Shown here piece after piece: positions 8,228 to 15,028 of a stretch of DNA of 16,998 nt (positions are counted from its first letter, which is position 1; every line of letters begins with the position of its first letter). Position numbers and translations under genes: made by a program. The stretch is from Pelagophyceae sp. CCMP2097 (lineage: Eukaryota > Sar > Pelagophyceae): contig MU657277.1 of assembly GCA_026770575.1 (NCBI GenBank), positions 21,066 through 38,063 on the forward strand. Direction: 5' to 3'. The notes under the pieces are model-generated. The model did not search any database. It was not told where the DNA came from and saw only the letters and a program-made list of their open reading frames with translations.

Positions 8228-8695
8228 TTAAACGAATTGAAACATTATTTTGTCAGATTCATCATCTGAATCGTCCTCAGAATCGTCATCTTGATATTTT
8301 TGAATCTTCTTTTTTTGTGTAGGTTTTGAGATTTTTGAGATTTTTGAGGCATTCGTCTTTCGGGAATCAAGTGTCATGTTAATAATTCTATCAATCTCGT
8401 TCATTTTTTCTTCATCTTTAATCCTTTTATTATTTTCTTTTTTTTCTTGATTTCGGATTTTATTTAATTCACCTAATTTTTTATCAGCAACAATTTGTGC
8501 CGAAGTTCGTGCCCTTTTTAATTTCGGTTTAATTAATTCTTCTTCTATTTCTTCTACACATGGAGGCAATTCTTCCATAGTTTCCACAGGTTCAGCAATC
8601 TCTTCATGCTCTTCAACAATTTCCTTCTTTTTACAAGGACGTCCTCGTTTTAATTTAGTTTCTTTTTCAATAACATACAGAGGTTCTTTTTCCAT
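8228..8695 (-). CDS. AT-hook-like, charged hypothetical protein
   Basis: A 155-residue ORF on the minus strand starting at ATG 8695. Residues about 16-24 (KRGRPCKKK) match the AT-hook core GRP flanked by basic residues, suggesting binding to AT-rich DNA. An acidic Glu-rich stretch follows (residues about 26-55), then a basic patch (KPKLKRART), a long Lys/Glu/Asn-rich helix (residues about 70-110) and a strongly acidic C-terminus (DDDSEDDSDDESD). This layout suits a chromatin- or DNA-associated regulatory factor, for example a transcription regulator for this AT-rich element. The function is inferred from one short motif. It diverges from the next ORF, with 23 bases between the starts. Confidence 0.6.
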   Translation of the reverse strand: MEKEPLYVIEKETKLKRGRPCKKKEIVEEHEEIAEPVETMEELPPCVEEIEEELIKPKLKRARTSAQIVADKKLGELNKIRNQEKKENNKRIKDEEKMNEIDRIINMTLDSRKTNASKISKISKPTQKKKIQKYQDDDSEDDSDDESDKIMFQFV

Positions 8696-8718
8696 ACATT
8701 ATAATATATATTAATTAT
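8696..8718. promoter_or_regulatory. Short divergent AT-rich intergenic region
   Basis: The 23 bases between divergent ATGs at 8695 (minus) and 8719 (plus) contain ATTATAATATATATTAATTAT, almost entirely A/T with overlapping TATA-like words on both strands. Core promoters for both genes would have to sit here or inside the neighbouring coding sequence. The other divergent pair (3361/3383) has a similarly tiny gap. Confidence 0.35.
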
Positions 8719-8961
8719 ATGGAGGATTATGATAATGTTCCAAAAAATATAGACATGTCGCGATTTATCAACACCGAGGATCAGTATGACTTTAATTATT
8801 TCAAAGAACGCTTTCCATATTTTGATAATAATATAATAGAACTAATCGTAAAGATCAGCCGTGAGAAAGTTATCGTTTGTAATAAAAAAGAAACTAAGGA
8901 GGAAAAAAAATTTAATTCTGTAATTATTACAAAAAAGAATGTTACAATTTCATTCGATTAA
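8719..8961 (+). CDS. Small hypothetical protein with a CUE-like helical stretch
   Basis: An 80-residue ORF from ATG 8719. The middle (residues about 26-45, NYFKERFPYFDNNIIELIVK) has the 'FP..d...I...I' spacing seen in ubiquitin-binding CUE-type helices, but the domain would be incomplete, so I treat this only as a resemblance. The C-terminal half alternates charged and hydrophobic residues (KVIVCNKKETKEEKK, SVIITKKNVTISFD) and looks beta-like. An internal Met (residue 13, MSRF) lies in a 14-base match to the terminal direct repeats at 12931 and 12968. The gene is convergent with the GIY-YIG gene: its stop 8959-8961 shares the TTAA palindrome with the stop that ends the GIY-YIG continuation. 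Confidence 0.5.
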   Translation: MEDYDNVPKNIDMSRFINTEDQYDFNYFKERFPYFDNNIIELIVKISREKVIVCNKKETKEEKKFNSVIITKKNVTISFD

Positions 8962-9038
8962 ATTATATTTTTTCTTGCTTCTCTATATAATTTATGATAG
9001 TTCGGGTTATCAAGTCGGAACTGCTTTGATCTAAGATT
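8958..9038 (-). pseudogene. In-frame coding-like continuation of the GIY-YIG ORF after a TAA
   Basis: After the GIY-YIG stop (9041-9039 on the minus strand) the same frame runs 26 further codons to a TAA at 8960-8958. The encoded stretch is rich in Arg, Lys, Tyr and Asn, with a RLDNPNYHKLYREARKN pattern strikingly like the repetitive basic tails of viral GIY-YIG and HNH proteins. The final stop shares the TTAA palindrome with the convergent gene's stop, a fit that suggests this was the true gene end. I therefore think the nuclease gene was shortened by one substitution; readthrough is the alternative. Confidence 0.55.
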
Positions 9039-9356
9039 TTATTTTTCCTTGTTATTCTTTCTCCAATTATCCCAACTTTCTTTTTGTGAATTATTTGGAA
9101 TATTTTTATTGACACATTCAATATTTTTTATATAGAAACGTTCTCGCTCTCTCAAGTCTCGCACATGTTCAAAATCAATCTCCTCTATACTAATAATTAC
9201 AAAATTACGATTTTCGATTACCCGTCTTGATGTTTTTGTGGGATGAGACATATGTCCATTTAATCTATGTTTCAATATTTGTATCGTTGCACCGAAGTAT
9301 ATCAGACCTGTGGTTTTACAAACTATAGCATAAATTTGTCCTTTCCTCATATACAT
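9039..9356 (-). CDS. GIY-YIG endonuclease (probably C-terminally shortened)
   Basis: GIY-YIG nucleases cut DNA through a single conserved domain of about 90 residues. Counting from ATG 9356 (an upstream TTG at 9380 is unlikely to initiate; a second ATG at 9350 is also possible), the signature reads QIYAI at residues 7-11 and LIYFGAT at 18-24. Arg31 lies in LKHRLNGH, and the candidate metal-binding Glu is Glu72 in RERERFYIKN. All key positions are present, although the first motif is QIY rather than GIY. The gene starts 34 bases after the polymerase stop on the same strand and may be co-transcribed with it. Such nucleases are frequent in polinton-like viruses and virophages, where they may be selfish or act in recombination or repair. 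The ORF stops at TAA 9039 but continues in frame to 8958. Confidence 0.8.
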   Translation of the reverse strand: MYMRKGQIYAIVCKTTGLIYFGATIQILKHRLNGHMSHPTKTSRRVIENRNFVIISIEEIDFEHVRDLRERERFYIKNIECVNKNIPNNSQKESWDNWRKNNKEK

Positions 9357-9390
9357 TAAAACATAATAAATCTGGTTCAAAATAAACGCA

Positions 9391-12300
9391 TTACTTCATG
9401 TGTTCGAATTTCGCACTTTTTAAATCAAACCCATGTGGCACTGTATAAATCCCAGTATCGTCAAGTTCTCCTTTATCATTTATATATTGGCGTCCTCTCC
9501 ACATATTTTTATTAATTTCACGTTTTGTTTGTTCGGAATCTACATGTCGGTGGGAGAGAATCGAGCATTTTTCATTTCCTGCTTTTGTGAGTCCGATTTT
9601 TTTCATCGAAAAACTCTGATAAAATGTTTTCGATTTTCCTGAATACATATCCTCAAAATCCTCCCATAATTTTTTATTAGGTTCTGAACTATCTACAATT
9701 CCACGGTTTGATAGAGTTTTTAAATATGCCTCTGGTTTTGTGCTTACCCCTTTGCCTCTAAAATGATATTGTAGAGTGTTGTCCTTCGTTTTGATATACT
9801 GGAACGCATAGAGTTTGGGTGCAATAAAAATGGCTTTGATAATTTTCCCCCCGACATCATCACTGACATCACCGAGGTCCTCGCCCAATTCTACTTTATC
9901 CAGACATTTATTCGGGATAACCAAACTGTCGGTATCATAATAATAAGGCATCCGGTCGTTTGTGTTCCCGCATTGGTTATATTTTTCAATCATAATCTGT
10001 CGGGAATAACCCAAAATAAACACACCGAGATGGGTAGGTTTTTGCGCGTATTCTTCTTTATTTAAAACCGGAGTTTCGTATGAGACTGACCATCTGTCTG
10101 GACTAATTTCCTCTATACAAAGAATTTTATTTTTCTGTAATAAAATAACGAATTCCTCAGGCTTTGATATAATTTTCTGTTTAATTCGGATCGAATCCTG
10201 CAACATTTTTCCATAAAGTGCATTAAGATAAAGTTTCGCTGTGGCATAGCAAGTCGACCCTTTTAAGGCGTTTTTCTTCATTTCATAAAATTCTTCTACA
10301 TATTTTTTGAATATAGGAGCAGAGTCTTCCCAATAAATCCCTTCGAAAACTGTTATAATATAACCGGCTTTTTTAGCATTTTCAATATCCACCGAACTAT
10401 ACCACCCTTCTCCGTCAATTAAATCCCATTTAAGTAATCCTTTCTCTTTTCGTGGTAAAATGGGATTTAGTAGCGTTTTGTTCGTGATGTATTCAATTCG
10501 ATAAATGCCCATTTTACCATTTTGATATGTCAGAGTATCTTTCGATGGTCCAATAGGGTAATCGTATGTCATCGCTGTGGGGTATAAACTTACAACATCG
10601 GCATCAAATAAATAATCTTCTATTGTAAGAAAAACTTCTTTATCAATTACATAAATTTTATTTCCATTTTCATCTATTTTCAACAAACTCTTATTTTCTG
10701 ATATTTTTTCGTATGATTTACTGACAAACGTCCGTTTATTCACCACAGTCCTACCCCCGTAAATAGCACTTCGAATATTTTTCTCTTGCGATCTTTTTGG
10801 GAGATGAACATCATACTCCAACATTCGATTTTTCCAGATATTATAAGCATTGCTGGACGTTGTCATAGAATCGCATAAATTTATCTGAAACTTGTCATAG
10901 ATGGGTTGATTTACAACTTCATATAATTCCATCAACCCCATCACATCAGAATAAAGATATTTTTCAATCTCATCGCGTCTCTCAGGAGTTGCTTCTTCCC
11001 ATTCGGTAGATATGTTATGATCTATGTCGCCTTTCAAAACCTTACAATTATTGTCTTCCAGATTTTTTTTTAAAGATCCAATTAAATGCTGTCCTAAATC
11101 TATAATATTTTTCCCTTTTATTTTCAATTTTAAAATACGTCCGTTATTAATTAGATATTCCCCCATCTTATCCTTGCCCTCTGAAAATAGTTTTTCTTTC
11201 ATTAAATAATAGTGGTCGAATCTGCTCCCATTATACGCATTTAAATATTTAATGTGAGAGAATTCATCCGTTTCCAGTAAATCACAGAATTCACGCATAC
11301 AGTCTCTCCCTGCTATTGTTTTATAAGTTTTTTCACAATTTTTATCATAATAACCAAACCCTACTATATACGTGCGATGCTCTTTAATCTCATTATTTCT
11401 TTGGGTTTCTATATCATAATGGAGAATTTCCTTATTTTTTAAGTGGATGTTTTTCGGCAATACGGCTGCGCGTAATATCCCAGGGTTCTTTTTCTCTTGT
11501 ATGAATTTAACAGTCGACAGAGTGCATTTGTGATTTACTCCAAGATATTCTTTAAAACAATTTTCGCAGAATTTCCAGTTTGCCTTTATAATACTATAAT
11601 GTGAATCAATTAATAAAATTTTAAAATCCGAATCAATATCCCCCCCTACGAAAATATTACTCAACTCCCCTTTTTCCATCTCTTGACAAAATATCGAAAC
11701 TTTTTTATCCGGATGTAAAAATTTAAATATCTCTACCGCATTATCTATTGTGATTTTATCATTTTTTTCTATACCGAACTGTGTCCGTAAATCATTACAT
11801 TGGACTAAACCGAATTTTAATTTACTCGGATATTGCGAGTTTATACATTTAAAAAAGCAGTTGTTATTGGTTGAGTGTGGCGTTTCGATTTTAATTTTAT
11901 TTTTCCCTTTTCCTATACTCATTTTTAGTCCGTTATTTGTCGAACAGCATCCCCCCGCTGCTGGTGTGATAAATTTGATATTAAAAAATAGGAAAAGTTT
12001 TGTATCTTCTAAATCACTCTCCGCACTCCCATAATTTAAATTTAAAAACTCTCTTTTTATATCAGCAATATTCATGCGTCTATGAAAATTGTTCAAAGTT
12101 CTCGTGGATTTATCTTCTAATTTAATAGCATGAATACTCCTTTTCGATTCAATAACATCATATCGAAATTTTGTATCAGGATCAGAACCCTCATATTGTC
12201 CATATTTATAAATCACGTCAATCTGAACGCTTCCATTCGGATAGTTCATCAACAAAGGCGCTATTACCCTATCAAAATTATCCTCATAATTTAATTGTTG

Positions 12301-12777
12301 ATTCCAATTAACCCGTTGGACTCTTACAGGTTTAACTAAAAATTCTGGGAAATTTTTCCCGTATTTAACATTTTGCTCTGAATCTTTGAATTTAGGGGTT
12401 ATATTGTTGCGCATAAACGCTCTTGATATAACACCCGCCTGTTTATTTTTTTTTATACCCACACGTTGGTTTTTATCGTCTATTTTTTTCTGTATATTTT
12501 TTTTAATTTTCTGCTCGAATTTAAAACGTTTGTCATAAATCGTTGTGGGATTCACGAAGACGTTTCCTATTAAAGCCTTTTTATACGTGGGTAAAATAAA
12601 ACCCCTCTCGGCATTCTTTTTTAAAAGTTTTTTATAAGATTTGCTCATATCACCTCCCACAATTCTTGTAAATTTAGATTTTTTAAAGTAAACATCAACA
12701 GCGTTTTTAAAATCGTTCTCGTTATCATACACCTCCATAACATTCAAAATATAAAAATATTTGTCATTTAAACTCAT
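9391..12777 (-). CDS. Protein-primed family B DNA polymerase with an OTU-like N-terminal segment
   Basis: A 1128-residue polymerase, starting at ATG 12777. 3'-5' exonuclease: ExoI DIE 455-457, ExoII NAYNGSRFDHYY 513-524, ExoIII YSDV 609-612. Polymerase: YGGRT 673-677, motif A DVVSLYP 727-733, motif B KLYLNALYG 848-856, motif C YDTDS 947-951, and KLY 988-990. This set, lacking replicative-polymerase extras and placed in a Polinton-type element, marks the protein-primed group, expected to start synthesis from a terminal protein at the element's ends. The 450-residue N-terminal extension holds NNNCFFKCI (304-312) and a later SHYSII (392-397), reminiscent of the Cys and His regions of OTU cysteine proteases, then a possible zinc site CENC...HKC (404-418). 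The gene reads away from the right terminus and appears intact. Confidence 0.93.
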   Translation of the reverse strand: MSLNDKYFYILNVMEVYDNENDFKNAVDVYFKKSKFTRIVGGDMSKSYKKLLKKNAERGFILPTYKKALIGNVFVNPTTIYDKRFKFEQKIKKNIQKKIDDKNQRVGIKKNKQAGVISRAFMRNNITPKFKDSEQNVKYGKNFPEFLVKPVRVQRVNWNQQLNYEDNFDRVIAPLLMNYPNGSVQIDVIYKYGQYEGSDPDTKFRYDVIESKRSIHAIKLEDKSTRTLNNFHRRMNIADIKREFLNLNYGSAESDLEDTKLFLFFNIKFITPAAGGCCSTNNGLKMSIGKGKNKIKIETPHSTNNNCFFKCINSQYPSKLKFGLVQCNDLRTQFGIEKNDKITIDNAVEIFKFLHPDKKVSIFCQEMEKGELSNIFVGGDIDSDFKILLIDSHYSIIKANWKFCENCFKEYLGVNHKCTLSTVKFIQEKKNPGILRAAVLPKNIHLKNKEILHYDIETQRNNEIKEHRTYIVGFGYYDKNCEKTYKTIAGRDCMREFCDLLETDEFSHIKYLNAYNGSRFDHYYLMKEKLFSEGKDKMGEYLINNGRILKLKIKGKNIIDLGQHLIGSLKKNLEDNNCKVLKGDIDHNISTEWEEATPERRDEIEKYLYSDVMGLMELYEVVNQPIYDKFQINLCDSMTTSSNAYNIWKNRMLEYDVHLPKRSQEKNIRSAIYGGRTVVNKRTFVSKSYEKISENKSLLKIDENGNKIYVIDKEVFLTIEDYLFDADVVSLYPTAMTYDYPIGPSKDTLTYQNGKMGIYRIEYITNKTLLNPILPRKEKGLLKWDLIDGEGWYSSVDIENAKKAGYIITVFEGIYWEDSAPIFKKYVEEFYEMKKNALKGSTCYATAKLYLNALYGKMLQDSIRIKQKIISKPEEFVILLQKNKILCIEEISPDRWSVSYETPVLNKEEYAQKPTHLGVFILGYSRQIMIEKYNQCGNTNDRMPYYYDTDSLVIPNKCLDKVELGEDLGDVSDDVGGKIIKAIFIAPKLYAFQYIKTKDNTLQYHFRGKGVSTKPEAYLKTLSNRGIVDSSEPNKKLWEDFEDMYSGKSKTFYQSFSMKKIGLTKAGNEKCSILSHRHVDSEQTKREINKNMWRGRQYINDKGELDDTGIYTVPHGFDLKSAKFEHMK

Positions 12778-12805
12778 TTTATTATATCTTACTTTATACC
12801 TTTGT
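12778..12805 (-). promoter_or_regulatory. AT-rich upstream region of the polymerase gene
   Basis: On the minus strand the bases directly before the polymerase ATG read ...GTATAAAGTAAGATATAATAAA, with two TATA-like words (TATAAA and TATAAT). These could form a core promoter. Assignment is by position and composition only. Confidence 0.3.
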
Positions 12806-12875
12806 TCTTATACTATATTTATCCCTTTCATTTTTTTATCAAAAAAAGCCTTTTTTTAAAAATCATACATATCCG

Positions 12876-12894
12876 AAACTTTTGAGAAAAGTTT
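12876..12894. repeat. Small inverted repeat in the terminal non-coding region
   Basis: AAACTTTT-GAG-AAAAGTTT is a perfect 8-bp stem with a 3-base spacer, in the non-coding stretch between the polymerase start and the element end. It could be a protein-binding site; no function can be read from it. Confidence 0.4.
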
Positions 12895-12925
12895 GAACAA
12901 AAGTTTTTAAAGATTTTTAAAATAA

Positions 12926-12985
12926 TTTTATACATGTCGCGATTTTTTAAGATTTTTAAGATTTTTATACATGTCGCGATTTTTT
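12926..12985. repeat. Perfect 23-bp direct repeat near the element terminus
   Basis: Two identical 23-base copies lie at 12926-12948 and 12963-12985 (37 bases apart), each with the core ATACATGTCGCGATTTTT. The core joins two small palindromes, ACATGT and TCGCGA. A 14-base match (ACATGTCGCGATTT) also occurs inside the 80-residue gene at 8753-8766. The position beside the terminus suggests a binding site for a replication or transposition protein, or an upstream promoter element of the polymerase; this is inference. Confidence 0.6.
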
Positions 12986-13073
12986 GGGATTTTTTATTTT
13001 TAATTTTTTTTTTGAAATCTTAAGAAATATCCGGCTGCCGCAAAAATCTTTTTTTTCTTTCTTCTTTTTTCAA

Positions 13074-13192
13074 AGCGTTTTTTGAGAGGTTTTTTAAGAG
13101 GTTTTCAAAATCTCAATAACTTGGAATGAGTCGAGCGCATTCCAAGTTATTGAGATTTTGAAAACCTCTTAAAAAACCTCTCAAAAAACGCT
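13074..13192. repeat. Perfect 55-bp inverted repeat at the right end of the element
   Basis: The arms 13074-13128 and 13138-13192 are exact reverse complements, 55 of 55 bases, separated by the 9-base loop AGTCGAGCG. The outer edges read AGCGTTTTTTGAGAGG... and ...AAAAAACGCT, i.e. 5'-AG...CT-3', the terminal dinucleotides known for Polinton/Maverick ends. Immediately beyond 13200 the DNA changes from AT-rich to GC-rich. I take 13192 as the likely right terminus, with the bases after it as a possible target-site duplication (ATATTT would be the six-base candidate). The left end lies outside the window and must carry the matching sequence for this to hold. Confidence 0.7.
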
Positions 13193-13239
13193 ATATTTTT
13201 TTTCGTGCGTCGCCGAGAAGAAGCCGTGCTTCCACGCCT

Positions 13240-13503
13240 TCATAAGGGCGTCGTACATGGTAGCAACCATCGTTGTCGCAGCGCGAAAGGCAGCGTGATC
13301 TGCGCGAGTCCGAAGCCACGGATGCGCCTTGGACGAACTGGACCGCGGCGGGCTACGCGCACACGGTCAAACACTATGCGGTTGTGGACTCGCTTGGCGC
13401 AGTCACACAGTAAGATGGGCTCGTCAGCGACGATGCCCGTGCAGCGGCAGCTGCAGCAAATCCCCGAAGCGTGAACACGCGTCGGGTGTGCCTCCGGTGC
13501 CAC
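13240..13503 (-). pseudogene. PHD-finger-like coding fragment in the flank
   Basis: An 87-codon open frame on the minus strand that begins right after a TAG and has no ATG start, so it is a fragment at best. Near its N-terminus it reads GICCSCRCTGIVADEPILL, then LLCDCAKRVH, which resembles the Cys pairs and 'LLCDxC....H' core of a PHD zinc finger, with one residue missing between the last two Cys. The remainder is Arg-rich and unremarkable; a second Cys/His patch occurs in another frame nearby. It could be a decayed or intron-split host exon, or chance in Cys-codon-rich DNA. Confidence 0.22.
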
Positions 13504-13714
13504 CTACATTGAGATGGGCACTATAGCACGAAGAGTTCTGCGCACGGACGGACGCGCGCGAACCGAGTACGTTGATCGTAGGTGTGAGTCTCACACGCGC
13601 ACGAGCAGCGTCATAGGAACCATAACCGTAGATAAGGAGAGGAGAAGGAGAGTAGTTTAGTATTCTGTATTCTGCTTCTGTGGAGTTTCGGGATTTTTGG
13701 TATTCAAGTTCTTG

Positions 13715-13740
13715 TTTCGGGTTTCGGGTTTCGGGTTTCG
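13715..13740 (+). repeat. TTTCGGG heptamer repeat
   Basis: Three perfect tandem copies of TTTCGGG plus a partial TTTCG, with related GTTTCGGG and TTCGGGTT words around. The pattern is a one-base variant of the plant-type telomere heptamer TTTAGGG, so an interstitial telomere-like tract is possible, but three copies are too few to argue for it. Confidence 0.5.
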
Positions 13741-14018
13741 AAGTTCGGGTTGATAGAAAATCGCCAGTCGGGTGTCCTGATAGGAAATCCACTGTGCCCG
13801 GAGGGGGTCCCACCGTCGCTGTAGGGTCGCTGTAGGGTCACAGGAGTCGTACTGCCCTGGATCAGGCGTCTTGGGGTCATGGGTGGCGCATAAAGCCGTC
13901 GGGCGGACGAGCCTACGAAGTAGCGACGGAATGCCCAGGAAAACCCGCGGATTCACTAGTTCACTTCACTTCACCACAATTTTCAGCCGCAGTGAACGTC
14001 GCTTCACTACAATTATTG

Positions 14019-14081
14019 AGGACCCGAAGGGTCCTTGCCGTTTAATCAACGTCAGTTTACAGCAAGGGCCCTTCGGGTCCT
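14019..14081. repeat. 20-bp inverted repeat built on GGACCCGAAGG
   Basis: Arms 14019-14038 and 14062-14081 are reverse complements with one mismatch, separated by 23 bases. Each arm is itself palindromic (GGACCC-GAA-GGGTCC). The GGACCCGAAGG word also occurs inside both 117-bp repeat arms (reverse strand near 14449, forward near 16911), tying this site to the neighbouring element. Confidence 0.6.
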
Positions 14082-14107
14082 TTGATTGAAGGATTATCAG
14101 TGGCATT

Positions 14108-14146
14108 TGTGTCTGTCCGTCTGTCTGTCCTTCCGTCTGTCTTTCC
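14108..14146 (+). repeat. Degenerate TCTG/TCCG tetranucleotide repeat
   Basis: A short pyrimidine-rich tract of GTCTGTCC-type units repeated with variations. It is an ordinary simple-sequence repeat; no function is visible. Confidence 0.5.
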
Positions 14147-14195
14147 CCGGGCAAATCCGCGAGGTTCCACCTTTGGGAAGAAAAGGGCAGCAACT

Positions 14196-14366
14196 CGGCC
14201 GATTCAGCGATTGGTGGTTGATGCGATTGCTAAAATTGGGAGTGGAGGTCGAGCAGGAGCCTCATTGGAATCATCATAGGAGAAGTTTTTGGTCACAAGT
14301 TCGAATCTGGTCGGCCGCAAAAAAAAAAAAGAGCTCAATAAGAAATAAAAAAATAAAAAAATAAAG
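14196..14366 (+). mobile_element. tRNA-like sequence with A-rich tail, candidate SINE
   Basis: The ends CGGCCGA (14196-14202) and TCGGCCG (14311-14317) are perfectly complementary, like a 7-bp acceptor stem. Right after the first comes TTCAGCGATTGGTGGTTGATGC, close to the polymerase III A-box and D-arm; near the 3' end AAGTTCGAATCTGG matches the B-box and T-loop. The 122-base span is too long for a plain tRNA, and I cannot fold a clear anticodon arm. It is followed by a run of 12 A and then A-rich sequence to about 14366. Pol III boxes plus an A-rich tail are the marks of a tRNA-derived SINE or a retroposed tRNA pseudogene. Confidence 0.5.
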
Positions 14367-14372
14367 ATAAGC

Positions 14373-14489
14373 AGGATTTGAAGGTTCGGCGAATAGTTAA
14401 ATAATTTTAATTATTTACGTGGGCATTGCAATGGGATTTGGCTGTATCCTTCGGGTCCTCCGTGTGCCTCCGGCGCGCTCTTGTAATAT
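14373..14489 (+). repeat. Left 117-bp inverted-repeat arm
   Basis: It pairs with 16880-16996 with four mismatches. It includes the palindrome-like GCATTGCAATG and the CCTTCGGGTCC word also found at 14019-14081. It lies directly after the A-rich tail of the tRNA-like element. Confidence 0.85.
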
Positions 14490-14517
14490 AGCGGCCACGG
14501 GTGACGTTTATTTTCTT

Positions 14518-14583
14518 CGCGGACGCAAAGGAGCGAGGAGAGGCTTATCCCGCGGGCGCAAAGGAGCGAGGAGGGGCCTTGGC
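14518..14583 (+). repeat. Two 33-bp tandem copies
   Basis: CGCGGACGCAAAGGAGCGAG begins at 14518 and CGCGGGCGCAAAGGAGCGAG at 14551. The first 23 bases of each unit match with one difference, and the last 10 bases diverge. Confidence 0.65.
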
Positions 14584-15028
14584 AAAACAAGGACCTCCTC
14601 ACACCTGAGGCCCGGGGAACTACACTGACAGACCCGCAGCCTCGTAAGCGGCCTGTCCTTTAGAGGTCGGCTGTCCGAAGTGCCCCTGCCCCTGCCCGGG
14701 ACTAAACTCCCTTCGCACGTCGGGGTTGCGGGAGATAGACGCCGGCCCCAACACTCCGGTTGCTACGCTACGCTGCGCGCCCTTCGGTTGGGGACAGAGC
14801 GTTCAGAAGTCGAATTTGCACTTTAAGTTCAGTCCCCGATAGTGCGTTATTTGTATCATCTTTATTCTTTATTTTGGCGATTGCAGTCGCGTCCCCACGG
14901 ATCTAGTTGAGCCCGCTCGTACCCCACCGAAGGCATTCCGAGCCTGATCTGGATTTGAACAAAGCCTCACTAACTTTATTTTTTTATTTTTTGAACAATT
15001 GATACAGCCACATTAGCGGGTTTTCTCA

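Larger units (their letters stand above)
13193..14018. other. GC-richer flanking DNA, no convincing gene
   Basis: Presumed host DNA next to the element. Open frames exist on both strands but overlap one another and mostly reflect lack of stops in GC-rich sequence. The only recognisable items are a PHD-finger-like fragment on the minus strand and three TTTCGGG heptamers (both listed separately), plus short TTCAC-rich repeats near 13960-14000. Confidence 0.5.

Noticed and set aside
2923..9041. Alternative genetic code with TAA as a sense codon, suggested by three in-frame TAAs
   Set aside because: The polymerase (1128 codons), capsid candidate and ATPase contain no internal TAA, and most genes here end with TAA. 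Codon reassignment would scatter TAA throughout these AT-rich genes.
9357..9380. TTG start for the GIY-YIG protein at 9380
   Set aside because: Non-ATG initiation is unlikely in a eukaryotic element, and ATGs at 9356 and 9350 leave the whole catalytic domain intact.
13074..13192. The long hairpin as a transcription terminator
   Set aside because: The nearest gene (polymerase) reads away from it, the arms are 55 bp, far longer than terminators, and it sits on the composition boundary.
12926..13192. CRISPR-like array from the repeated terminal motifs
   Set aside because: There are only two copies of the direct repeat, AT-rich low-complexity sequence between them, and no cas genes; the element is eukaryotic.
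13715..13740. Chromosome end or telomere at the TTTCGGG repeats
   Set aside because: Only three copies, embedded in other sequence, with a non-canonical C in the unit.
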